Positions 46,226-54,623 of a stretch of 64,000 nucleotides of DNA are shown piece after piece. A model generated the notes under the pieces. It made no database searches. It saw only the letters and a list, made by a program, of their open reading frames with translations, and was not told where the DNA came from. The DNA lies in NCBI GenBank assembly GCA_963731745.1, contig CAVSWT010000012.1, positions 62,001 through 126,000 of the forward strand, written 5' to 3'. Every line of letters begins with the position of its first letter. Position 1 is the stretch's first letter. Source of the stretch: CAVSWT01 sp963731745. Lineage in GTDB: Bacteria; Bacteroidota; Ignavibacteria; Ignavibacteriales; Ignavibacteriaceae. The translations under genes were made by a program, and so were the position numbers.

Positions 46226-46232
46226 TTTGCAA

Positions 46233-46346
46233 ATGAAAAAAGTTAGTCGTACAGTTAAAATACTTAGAATAATAATGCCTATCGTGGCAATAGTCTGCAT
46301 AGTGATATTCCCGCCCTGGAACGGAATATTGGCGTTGATACAGTAG
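46233..46346 (+). CDS. Short membrane-protein fragment
   Basis: A 37-residue frame starting MKKVSRTVKILRIIMPIVAI, one hydrophobic helix, then FPPWNGILALIQ and stop. It looks like the N terminus of a larger exported or membrane enzyme that has been cut off; the next bases give no matching continuation. It may not be expressed. Confidence 0.3.
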   Translation: MKKVSRTVKILRIIMPIVAIVCIVIFPPWNGILALIQ

Positions 46347-46384
46347 TTATTCAATTTATTAACACATCCCTGGCGGAAATTTGG

Positions 46385-46405
46385 AATTGACAATCATTGT
46401 CAATT
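46385..46405. promoter_or_regulatory. 21-bp perfect palindrome
   Basis: Arms aattgacaat (46385-46394) and attgtcaatt (46396-46405) about a single central base. It lies about 155 bases before the hydrolase remnant and looks like an operator for a dimeric repressor; the regulator is unknown. Confidence 0.45.
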
Positions 46406-46560
46406 ATGTCCGTATTGTAGAGATACTGCACAGTCAATAAAAGATGGATAATCAAAATCGGTATACACTATATATTGGAAGATCAGCAAAGGGCGCAGCT
46501 TAACTTCGTTGCTAAGTGAAAAGTCAACACAGTATAATTAAATCGGGAATAAAGAAGTTT

Positions 46561-47646
46561 ATGCTATTCTTTGGCGGAGTTATTTTCATTACAATTTTAA
46601 TTTTCTTTTTAGTATTGAATTTTATAGTTCCGGAAAACCAAAACAATTTCTAGACAAGAATGGTAATGTGTTAAATAATAGTATCTCAGAAAAAGTGTTT
46701 CTAGAAATAAATGGTGTTCGACAGGGGATGTTTATAAAGGGGAAGAATGTTGATAATCCAATCATTCTTTATTTACACGGTGGAATGCCGGATTATTTTT
46801 TAACAGAAAAATATCCAACACAGCTGGAAAACAATTTTACCGTAGTGTGGTGGGAACAACGAGGCTGCGGTATATCGCATAATTCAAATCTGCCTTCTAA
46901 TTCAACTGCACTAGAACAGCTTGTCGACGACTCAATTACATTAACTGAATATTTGCTAAAACGCTTTAACAAGAATAAAATTTTTTTGATGGGACATTCC
47001 GGCGGTACATTCCTTGGAATATATGTTATTGATAAAGCTCCGGAATTGTATCACGCGTACATCGGCATCGCCCAAATGTCCGATCAACGCAAATCGGAAA
47101 AGATTGCCTATGACTATATGATTCGAAAATATCAAGAATTAGGAAATCAAAAAATGGTTAATACATTACAACGCATATCTCTCGGATATGATGGTGATAT
47201 ACCAGGCGAATATGTAAAAATTAGAGATGCTGCAATGCACGAACTTGGTATTGGAACCATGAGAAATATGAAAAATCTATTCAAAGATCTTTTCCTTCCA
47301 TCATTGTTTTTTAATGAATACACATTATCAGAGAAGTATAACTTGTGGGCTAAAAAATCACAATCTGGTATCAGCCAAAACTGGAAAAGAATGATAAATA
47401 TAAATTTAAAGGAAAGTAAGATTTCGTTTAGAGTTCCAGTTTATTTTTTTCACGGTATTCATGATTATACCTGTTCTTACGAATTGGCAAAGGAGTATTT
47501 TACAAAAATCAGTGCACCAATGAAAGGATTTTATACATTTTATGAATCAGCACATAGTCCGATTATTCGAAGAACCTAAAAAAATGAATGAGATATTAGT
47601 CAATGATATTGTGAACTCAATAACAGCATCTGTTAATGCAAGATAA
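46561..47646 (+). pseudogene. Frameshifted alpha/beta hydrolase (prolyl aminopeptidase-like)
   Basis: A gene of about 360 codons read in three pieces. Frame 1 from the ATG at 46561: MLFFGGVIFITILIFFLVLN, a membrane anchor. Then near 46620 the frame changes: YSSGKPKQFLDKNGNVLNNS and the main domain with LYLHGGMP (oxyanion), VVWWEQRGCG, nucleophile MGHSGGTFLG and late HGIHDYTCSY (Asp). Near 47563 it returns to the first frame: FEEPKKMNEILVNDIV to the stop at 47644. The catalytic His lies in ESAHSP. Two opposite indels suggest decay or sequence error. The middle part (46668-47579) alone encodes 303 residues. Confidence 0.78.
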
Positions 47647-47653
47647 TAATTTT

Positions 47654-47806
47654 ATGAAAGCAAAAGAAAAGGCGGCTGGAATTTTAGGAATATTTTCTGA
47701 CTTCATGTTAATTATAGCTCTTATAATTTTTGGCTTAGCAAATAAGGAATTTAGTTTTGTAGAATTGATATTTAAAAAACAGAAATTCAATTATAAAACA
47801 ATATAA
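47654..47806 (+). CDS. Small single-pass membrane protein
   Basis: A 50-residue protein starting MKAKEKAAGILGIFSDFMLI, with one membrane helix (about 8-29) and a basic tail (FKKQKFNYKTI). It starts 7 bases after the hydrolase remnant and ends 12 bases before the GNAT gene, so it may be co-transcribed. No known family. Confidence 0.45.
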   Translation: MKAKEKAAGILGIFSDFMLIIALIIFGLANKEFSFVELIFKKQKFNYKTI

Positions 47807-47818
47807 AATTTTAAAAGA

Positions 47819-48301
47819 ATGACAAACAAAAATATAACTTTGATTAAAACAGAGGAAAATGATTTAAATATATTTTTTGAATTTCAGCTTGACGAAGAAG
47901 CCAATTATTTGGCAGCTTTTACATCTAAAGACCCAAACAACAAAGCTGCTTACATTGAAAAATATTCAAAGCATTTGGCTGACCCGACAATAAATATGCA
48001 GACAATAAAAGTAAATGATGTAATCGTTGGCAGCATTGCAAAATTTGTAATTGAAAATGACGCTGAAATTACATATTGGATCGACAAAAAATTTTGGGGA
48101 CAGGGAATTGCCACAACTGCACTTAAAGAGCTTTTGAAAATTGAACAAGTCAGGCCAATTTACGGACGTGTAGCATTTGATAATTATGGTTCACAAAAAG
48201 TTTTAGAGAAATGCGGATTTGTAAAAATCGGAACAGATAAAGGATTTGCTAATGCCCGGCAAAAAGAAATTGAAGAATTTATTTATAAACTTTCGGACTA
48301 A
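47819..48301 (+). CDS. GNAT N-acetyltransferase, RimJ/RimL-like
   Basis: A 160-residue GNAT enzyme. The acetyl-CoA loop is FWGQGIATTALKELLK (Q-x-x-G-x-A form), preceded by EITYWIDKK and followed by GRVAFDNYGSQKVLEKCGF, the usual end motif of RimJ/RimL proteins. Substrate unknown; members acetylate ribosomal N termini, antibiotics or small amines. Last gene of the island; intact. Confidence 0.85.
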   Translation: MTNKNITLIKTEENDLNIFFEFQLDEEANYLAAFTSKDPNNKAAYIEKYSKHLADPTINMQTIKVNDVIVGSIAKFVIENDAEITYWIDKKFWGQGIATTALKELLKIEQVRPIYGRVAFDNYGSQKVLEKCGFVKIGTDKGFANARQKEIEEFIYKLSD

Positions 48302-48541
48302 TAATTAAACTAACGTACCGTTAACGCATGATATATCAATCGATTTTTTGTTGAAAGAATAAACGATTTCGCAAAAAATCAATAAAAGAATTTCTTCTTT
48401 AAAATAGTTTTACTATTATCATATTAAACTCCCAAAAGTTCGATACCAAAATAAATATTTTAATTCGTTATCACTTTCCATCTATTTCCCTGCGTTATAG
48501 TATGAGGGTAAGAATATTTATTTAAAAGAAAGGTGAAGAAA

Positions 48542-51500
48542 ATGAAAAAATATACTCTATTGCTGTTATTTATTTCCATTTGCCCGCTTGTACTTTCGCA
48601 ATCCGATTCAAAACAAGATCCGCTTCAAGGGCATTATAATATGGGAAGCTCTGCTGAGATAGCTCTTTTTTGGCGGAATACCAATGACGGCTATGTAGCA
48701 AAGCATCAGGTTCTTGATTATTATGGAAATTCCGGGCAGTACTTTTTAGATTCAGCAGCAAGAGGAGTTTATTCCGGTAATTTGGGTACCGCAGAAAATG
48801 GCTATTACCCTGGAACTTCGTTTGACGCTATAACCGGAGATTTTAACGGCGACGGATATGATAACATAATTGCTGCCTGGGAGGCAAGCGATAGTTCAAT
48901 TAATATTGTCGTTCCCAAAAACATCAATAAAAGCTCATTGACCTGGAATGAAGAAAATTCATTAACACTTACAAATGTGCTTCATGTTAACCTCAAACAC
49001 GTAACACATAAATTTAAATTAATTAAAGGATTTTTTGACGGCGATCCCGAACCTGAATTTGCTTTAGCATTCTGGAATAAGGACGGAAATATAGAAATAA
49101 GAGTTTTTGATGTTGATCCAAATACTTTAATGCCAGTTGAAAAAGCTGCATTTGCAGATTTGTATAATGATCCTTCATTAGATAACTCGGGAATATTTGA
49201 TATTGCAGCCGGCGATTTTGACGGTGACGGTAGGGACGAAATTGTATTGGTAAATTATACTGAGCGTTCGGATCACGATTGGAATATATCTGCAAAAATT
49301 TATGATTATGTTGAAAACAGCGGCAGCTTTACCTTAGTACCCAAAGCAGAGAAAGATGACTATTTTACCCAAAATGATTTTTATGATCCATACCATCACA
49401 TTAATGATTTAGTGGTTGGAACCGGAGATTTTAAAAATAATACACTTAATCAGTTTGTAGTTGATTTTGTTCTTTATAGAAGCGGTTCTGAAACTTATAA
49501 TAAAATGCTTCCGGCTTCAGTCACAATGAATTTAGATACTATAAAAGTTGATAAAAATAATTTGAAAGATATTTTTCAAACTTTGGGAACACAGACTTTG
49601 GCAATAAATTTAGTTACTGGTGATATTAATAATGATGGAAAAGATGAAATTGTAATTAATGGAGATGGAAGATTAAGAATATATGATATTGATACTACAT
49701 TGAAAATACAGGGCTATACTAGCGGTGATTACGGTTCCGGAGATAGGATACCAACTAATTTAGTTCTAGCAGATTTGGATGCAAGCACAGCAGACTCAAT
49801 TTGGAATCCCGAAATTATTTCTGCTTCAACTCAATATCATCAGCCGGATAATGGCCCGAGTTATACAACATTTACCATAACCGTTTTTGAACCTACGGTA
49901 GATGCATCGGGAGATATTATTGCACTGAACAAAAGAACTTCAATGACGGTTGATTCCACTAACGGATCAAGAGGTTTCTATTGGGCGCTAACTGCCGGCG
50001 ATTTTGACGGAGGAGGGATAAAGTTAGGAAAGCCAAATTATTTTAGCGCAACAGATATTGTTCAGCCACTGGTTATTTTAAATGCGCCGCCAACTCATTT
50101 TGATGTATTAGATAATGTAGCCTATGATGTTAACCATAGCTATAATGGACAGGCCAGCGACTTCTTTTCAAAATATTATACGTCTTCTGAAACTGATATA
50201 GAAGTTGAATCTGAAGTACATAAAGGCTGGACGATTGGTACTAAGGTAAAGGGCGGATTTACAATTCCTGTAGTGGATGTTGGTGTCAAAGTAAAAATTG
50301 AAGCTGATTACGGTAAGAATTTTTCAAAGCAGACATTCAATAGAAATACATATAAAGTGAGTCAAAATATTTCAGCAAGTAATGACGACTATCTCTATGC
50401 AACAATAGTTGATTATGATATTTGGGAATATCCGATAATAGCTGATGATACAATTCAAGGTTACACATTGGTTGTTTCGCCCGGGCAGCCTAAAAAATCA
50501 TGGTTCCCAAGTAAAAGTCCGCAGGCAGCAGAATACTTGCCTGACCATGAAGTAGGAAATATTCTTTCATACAGGCAAATTGCATCGCCTTCAGATAACG
50601 GATCGCTTCAATCAGCTTTAAGGTGGAATACTTCTGATGAAATTACGCTTGACGGCTCGCCCGGTTTTGAATATAACTGGGCGTTGGAAAATGAAAATCA
50701 AACACAAACCACAGTTACAAATGAAGTGAATTGGAGCGTTAAAGCTTCCGCTAGTTTTGATATACCGTTTAAATTTATTCCTGATATTGAAGTTCACGGA
50801 GGATATGAACAAAGCAATATTTCAACGAGAACCAATAGAGTTACTTACAAAAAAGGATTAGATGTTCACCTTGGCCCAATTGATCTTGGGATTGGTGAAA
50901 CATATTATTCTGTTCAGCCTTATGCATATTGGGCAAAGAGCGGCGCTTTGGTTTTAGATTATGCAGTTAATCCCCGTCCGTCCGGAATTAATATTCCTGA
51001 AACCTGGTGGCAGAAAGAATACAGTAATAAACCCGATCCCGCTTTTATTCTTCCCTGGAGATTAGATCCTGAAAAGGGCATAACAATAAGTGATGATAAA
51101 AGACAACAGACGAAAGAAATTCTCTTTAGTCCTGATGAACCTAAAAAAGGAGAAACTGTAAATATTAAAACCCGTATTCATAATTATAGTTTGTTGAATA
51201 CTTCGGGTCCGGTGAATGTTCGATTTTATATTGGCGATCCGAATAATGGCGGAACTTTAATTCAAAGTACAGACAGCAAAACCGAATTTACGACAGATGA
51301 TTTTATTCCGGCAAGAGGAAGTAAAATTATCAGCTTTGATTGGAAACTGCCTGATAATTTACCATTCTTCCCAAGAATTTATGCAGTGATTGATCCCGAA
51401 AATCAAGTGGATGAAATACATGAAAGCAATAATATCGGCTGGAAAGTTCTTAATTATAAAGAGGGAACAACCGGAATAAATGATAATGAAAATATTCCTA

Positions 51501-51775
51501 TTGCATTTTCATTAAGCCAGAATTATCCGAATCCGTTTAACCCGGCAACAAAAATAAAATATTCAATTCCTATGGGAACACAGCGTGCCTTAACTATTCA
51601 ATTAAAAGTGTATGACATTTTAGGTAGAGAAGTTAAAACGCTGGTGAATGAAGTAAAATCCCCAGGCAATTATGAAGTAAGCTTTAATGCCAGCAGTCTT
51701 GCCAGCGGAGTTTATTTTTATAGGCTGCAGGCAGGTAATTTTATTCAAACTAAAAAAATGATATTGATGAAGTAA
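48542..51775 (+). CDS. Large secreted FG-GAP/CARDB protein with T9SS sorting domain
   Basis: About 1077 residues from the ATG at 48542 (the GTG at 48533 lies in the Shine-Dalgarno region). Signal peptide ends near LVLSQ. FG-GAP/VCBS calcium-binding blades: GDFNGDGYDN near 100, GDFDGDGRDE near 225, GDINNDGKDE near 360, GDFDGGG near 485. A middle region (530-850) is rich in beta structure. A CARDB-like domain at about 870-985 (VNIKTRIHNYSLLNTSGPVN, DEIHESNNIGW) precedes the T9SS sorting domain (NYPNPFNPATKIKYSIP, LASGVYFYRLQAGNF). It is probably a surface adhesin or carbohydrate-binding protein. Ends at a strong hairpin. Confidence 0.88.
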   Translation: MKKYTLLLLFISICPLVLSQSDSKQDPLQGHYNMGSSAEIALFWRNTNDGYVAKHQVLDYYGNSGQYFLDSAARGVYSGNLGTAENGYYPGTSFDAITGDFNGDGYDNIIAAWEASDSSINIVVPKNINKSSLTWNEENSLTLTNVLHVNLKHVTHKFKLIKGFFDGDPEPEFALAFWNKDGNIEIRVFDVDPNTLMPVEKAAFADLYNDPSLDNSGIFDIAAGDFDGDGRDEIVLVNYTERSDHDWNISAKIYDYVENSGSFTLVPKAEKDDYFTQNDFYDPYHHINDLVVGTGDFKNNTLNQFVVDFVLYRSGSETYNKMLPASVTMNLDTIKVDKNNLKDIFQTLGTQTLAINLVTGDINNDGKDEIVINGDGRLRIYDIDTTLKIQGYTSGDYGSGDRIPTNLVLADLDASTADSIWNPEIISASTQYHQPDNGPSYTTFTITVFEPTVDASGDIIALNKRTSMTVDSTNGSRGFYWALTAGDFDGGGIKLGKPNYFSATDIVQPLVILNAPPTHFDVLDNVAYDVNHSYNGQASDFFSKYYTSSETDIEVESEVHKGWTIGTKVKGGFTIPVVDVGVKVKIEADYGKNFSKQTFNRNTYKVSQNISASNDDYLYATIVDYDIWEYPIIADDTIQGYTLVVSPGQPKKSWFPSKSPQAAEYLPDHEVGNILSYRQIASPSDNGSLQSALRWNTSDEITLDGSPGFEYNWALENENQTQTTVTNEVNWSVKASASFDIPFKFIPDIEVHGGYEQSNISTRTNRVTYKKGLDVHLGPIDLGIGETYYSVQPYAYWAKSGALVLDYAVNPRPSGINIPETWWQKEYSNKPDPAFILPWRLDPEKGITISDDKRQQTKEILFSPDEPKKGETVNIKTRIHNYSLLNTSGPVNVRFYIGDPNNGGTLIQSTDSKTEFTTDDFIPARGSKIISFDWKLPDNLPFFPRIYAVIDPENQVDEIHESNNIGWKVLNYKEGTTGINDNENIPIAFSLSQNYPNPFNPATKIKYSIPMGTQRALTIQLKVYDILGREVKTLVNEVKSPGNYEVSFNASSLASGVYFYRLQAGNFIQTKKMILMK

Positions 51776-51786
51776 ATTTTAAAAAT

Positions 51787-51817
51787 CAAACCCAATTCCT
51801 CTAAGGAATTGGGTTTG
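51787..51817 (+). terminator. Terminator hairpin (same palindrome as after clpX)
   Basis: Arms caaacccaattcct (51787-51800) and aggaattgggtttg (51804-51817). It matches the clpX terminator at 6952-6980 apart from changes that keep the pairing. No T run beyond ttt. Confidence 0.7.
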
Positions 51818-52103
51818 TAAATAACAATCTTGCGCTCTAACTGATAAAGATGATTTTTAGCTTAAATTGTTTTTCATATGCATTAATTAGTTACTTATTT
51901 TTTCCGCCATTTTTTTCCGCCGATTTAATTGCATAATAATAATTCAACTTATCTTCAATATAAGGCTATAATTAGTTCATTTGTTCTATGCATACTAAAA
52001 GTAATTTTCTTATATTAAAATAATTACACTAACCAAGTACTCTATTCTTAATTCTCTGCAGTTTTATTCTGAAATAAAAATTCTAATAAAAATAGGAGAA
52101 GCC
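51818..52103. other. Intergenic region before the S74 protein
   Basis: 286 bases, AT-rich, with a close direct repeat of ttttttccgcc near 51899 and 51913. No gene. A promoter for the gene at 52104 must be here; aggaga before its ATG is a good ribosome binding site. Confidence 0.45.
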
Positions 52104-53936
52104 ATGTATCCATCAATTAAGAAAACCATTTGGGTTTTATTAATCTTTTCAATTCCACAACTTGCGCAAATACCAAAAACGTTAAGTTATCAGGGTGTGC
52201 TGAAAGATAAGGATGGAAACTTAGTTAGTGGAACTAATACAATAGTATTTAAATTGTATGATGTTGATTCCGAAGGAACTACACTTTGGGGAGAAACACA
52301 AAATGTTGAAGTTAGTGAAGGAGTGTTTAATGTTCAATTAGGGAAACTTGTTCCTTTCGATTTAGCCTTCGATAAACCATATTGGTTAGGAATATCTGTT
52401 AACGGAGATGATGAACTAGAACCAAGGGTTCAACTTTCATCAGTAGCTTACAGTTTAAATGCTAAAACTGTTGAGGACAGTAGTATCACTACATCAAAAA
52501 TAGTGGATGGTGCTATTACACAAGATAAACTATCCTCCGGTTTAAGCTTACCACCCGGCGGAACAGCAGGAGGAGATTTATCCGGAAATTTTCCTAATCC
52601 CTCCGTAAATAAAATTAGGGGCAGAAATGTTACTAACACCGCTCCTTCCACTGGACAATTTTTACAGTGGAATGGTTCTGCTTGGTCTCCGGGTTCAGTT
52701 GATGGGAGCCTATGGCAGCAAAATGGAAGTAACATTTATTTTAATTCAGGAAAAGTTGGAATTGGCGAAAATACCCCTAAAGTAGCTCTTCATATTGGAA
52801 ATAATCAGAGAGTCTTATTTGGTGCAGATACAGTTGGTGCAGGAGATAAATTAATGTGGATTCCCGAATTACATGCTTTTCGTGTTGGTGCACTTTCTAC
52901 TGGAACAGCCAGCAATTATTGGGATAGGGATAGTATCGGTTTGTATTCATTTGCTTCTGGATTAAACACTCGGGCACAAGGTTATGGTGGAACCGCCTTA
53001 GGTAGAGACACAGAAGCAAGGGGTTCGTATTCATTTGCTGCTGGTTATTTTTCTAATGCTTTTGGACAATACTCAACTGCGATGGGATTTAACACTGATG
53101 CCTTAGCATTAGGCTCTACTGCACTTGGCTATAGTACAGATGCCGAAGAAAATTATTCAACTGCGATTGGTTATTTTTCTGAAGCACAAGCGGTTTATTC
53201 TATATCTTTGGGTTATGCAACTCAAGCGCAATCTTATTCCTCCTTAGCGGTTGGCAGATATAATGTTGGAGGAGGAAATGCTAATTCATGGGTTTCAAGC
53301 GATCCTATTTTTGAAATTGGAATTGGAACGAGTAACACTAATCGCCAAAATGCTATAACTGTGAGAAAAGATGGAAATGTCGGAATTGGGACCACAGTTC
53401 CTTTAGCTACACTACATGTTAATGGTCAAGTGAGATTTGCAACCGTGGAGTATTTTGAAGATGGCGGAACAAATGAAATAGCAGCACGAGGAGATATTAG
53501 GCCAACTTCGGACAACACTTATGACTTAGGAACCCCAACATTTCATTGGGATGATGTATATGCAACTAATGGAACGATACAAACTTCTGATATACGGGAT
53601 AAAGAAAATATCCGAGATTTAAACTATGGTTTAAATGAAGTTTTAAGTATGCGGCCTGTGCGTTTTACCTGGAAAAAGAATCCGGAACAAGGAGATAAAA
53701 TTGGATTAATTGCTCAAGAAGTTTTACCTCTCATCAAGGAAGTTGTTAAAACATACGATTTCAAGCCGTCTGAATCAGAAAAATTGGTTAATGGTAAATC
53801 CGAACCTGCATCTATGCAGCGTGAAGAACTGGATCATTTAGGAATATATTATTCAAATTTAATTCCTGTATTAATAAAAGCTATACAAGAACAGCAGAAA
53901 GAAATAGAAGAATTAAAATTATTAATCAATAAATGA
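52104..53936 (+). CDS. Exported YadA-like repeat protein with S74 endosialidase-type chaperone
   Basis: A 610-residue protein. Signal peptide at 1-22. Residues 25-115 form an N-terminal beta domain (IPKTLSYQGVLKDKDGNLV) found in many Bacteroidota fibre proteins. At about 290-390 there are trimeric-adhesin head repeats of about 14 residues (YSFASGLNTRAQG, YSTAMGFNTDALAL, YSTAIGYFSEAQA). Near 495 begins the peptidase S74 intramolecular chaperone, SDIRDKENIRDL, with KIGLIAQEVLPLIKEVV, and a C-terminal coiled coil (IQEQQKEIEELKLLIN). S74 domains aid trimer assembly and then cut themselves off before the conserved Ser. Probably a surface fibre. Confidence 0.88.
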   Translation: MYPSIKKTIWVLLIFSIPQLAQIPKTLSYQGVLKDKDGNLVSGTNTIVFKLYDVDSEGTTLWGETQNVEVSEGVFNVQLGKLVPFDLAFDKPYWLGISVNGDDELEPRVQLSSVAYSLNAKTVEDSSITTSKIVDGAITQDKLSSGLSLPPGGTAGGDLSGNFPNPSVNKIRGRNVTNTAPSTGQFLQWNGSAWSPGSVDGSLWQQNGSNIYFNSGKVGIGENTPKVALHIGNNQRVLFGADTVGAGDKLMWIPELHAFRVGALSTGTASNYWDRDSIGLYSFASGLNTRAQGYGGTALGRDTEARGSYSFAAGYFSNAFGQYSTAMGFNTDALALGSTALGYSTDAEENYSTAIGYFSEAQAVYSISLGYATQAQSYSSLAVGRYNVGGGNANSWVSSDPIFEIGIGTSNTNRQNAITVRKDGNVGIGTTVPLATLHVNGQVRFATVEYFEDGGTNEIAARGDIRPTSDNTYDLGTPTFHWDDVYATNGTIQTSDIRDKENIRDLNYGLNEVLSMRPVRFTWKKNPEQGDKIGLIAQEVLPLIKEVVKTYDFKPSESEKLVNGKSEPASMQREELDHLGIYYSNLIPVLIKAIQEQQKEIEELKLLINK

Positions 53937-53966
53937 AATCAGTAATAAAATATTAGTGGTATTAAG

Positions 53967-54524
53967 ATGTTGAAACAAAAATTATTTAGTTTGAATTTAT
54001 TGGCTATTATTTTGGCGGCATTTGTATTTCCTTTGAATGCTCAATATAAAGTAGAGCGAGGTGTTTTTGGAAACGGTGGAGGAATAAATGCTTCGACCAA
54101 CAATTATTTAATCGGGACGCTCGGCCAAACTTTTGTGGGAGTGAGTGCCTCTTCTGCTAATGAAATTTATTCAGGGTTTTGGTATGCTAATCAGACTTTG
54201 GTCGATGTTTCGGATAAGGAAATGATTCCCAAAATTTTTGAACTTTACCAAAACTTTCCCAATCCATTTAACCCAACAACAAAAATTAAATATTCAATCC
54301 CATCAATTCAAAATCCTCTTTCGGGAGGGGCGAGGGGTGGGTTGGTATCACTTAAAGTTTATGATATACTTGGACGAGAAGTTAAAACACTGGTCAATGA
54401 AGTAAAGTCGCCGGGAAATTACGAAGTAAATTTTAGTGCAATCGATCTTGCCAGCGGAGTTTATTTTTATAGATTGCAGGCAGGTAATTTTATTCAAACA
54501 AATAAAATGATTTTGATGAAATAA
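53967..54524 (+). CDS. Small secreted protein with T9SS sorting domain
   Basis: A 185-residue protein: signal peptide (cleavage near PLNAQ), a short Gly/Asn-rich domain (FGNGGGINASTNNYLIGTLG, YSGFWYANQ), then a T9SS sorting domain (NFPNPFNPTTKIKYSIPS ... LASGVYFYRLQAGNF). The sorting domain has an extra loop (IQNPLSGGARGGLV) encoded by a G-rich insert at 54311-54344. It lies 30 bases after the S74 protein and may anchor or accompany that fibre. Confidence 0.83.
   Translation: MLKQKLFSLNLLAIILAAFVFPLNAQYKVERGVFGNGGGINASTNNYLIGTLGQTFVGVSASSANEIYSGFWYANQTLVDVSDKEMIPKIFELYQNFPNPFNPTTKIKYSIPSIQNPLSGGARGGLVSLKVYDILGREVKTLVNEVKSPGNYEVNFSAIDLASGVYFYRLQAGNFIQTNKMILMK
54311..54344 (+). repeat. In-frame insert in a T9SS sorting domain (G-rich)
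   Basis: About 34 bases, strikingly GC- and G-rich (cctctttcgggaggggcgag, then gggtggg) against an AT-rich gene. It codes for NPLSGGARGG between the SIPS and LKVYD parts of the sorting domain. It resembles a mobile repeat inserted in frame. Confidence 0.55.
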
Positions 54525-54554
54525 AGTTCGAGTTACCATATTTTATTTTAAAAT

Positions 54555-54579
54555 AGGCGGTAAGTTTTAATTACCGCCT
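54555..54579. terminator. Terminator between convergent genes
   Basis: Perfect 9-bp stem aggcggtaa / ttaccgcct (54555-54563, 54571-54579) with a 7-base loop, between the small T9SS gene and the converging TonB receptor gene. A T-rich loop and flanks make it usable on both strands. Confidence 0.7.
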
Positions 54580-54623
54580 TAGTATCGTATGAGTATTTTC
54601 TTATTCATAAAAAATTCCAGTAC

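Larger units (their letters stand above)
45833..46232. other. Intergenic region with spacer copy C and palindromes
   Basis: 400 bases with no supported gene; it holds spacer copy C, a small hairpin aaccgtt/aacggtt (46164-46179) and a strong palindrome at 46199-46225. Confidence 0.5.

Noticed and set aside
46211..46393. Minus-strand 60-residue frame
   Set aside because: Covers a palindrome and the opposite strand of the short membrane fragment; no signal or family pattern.
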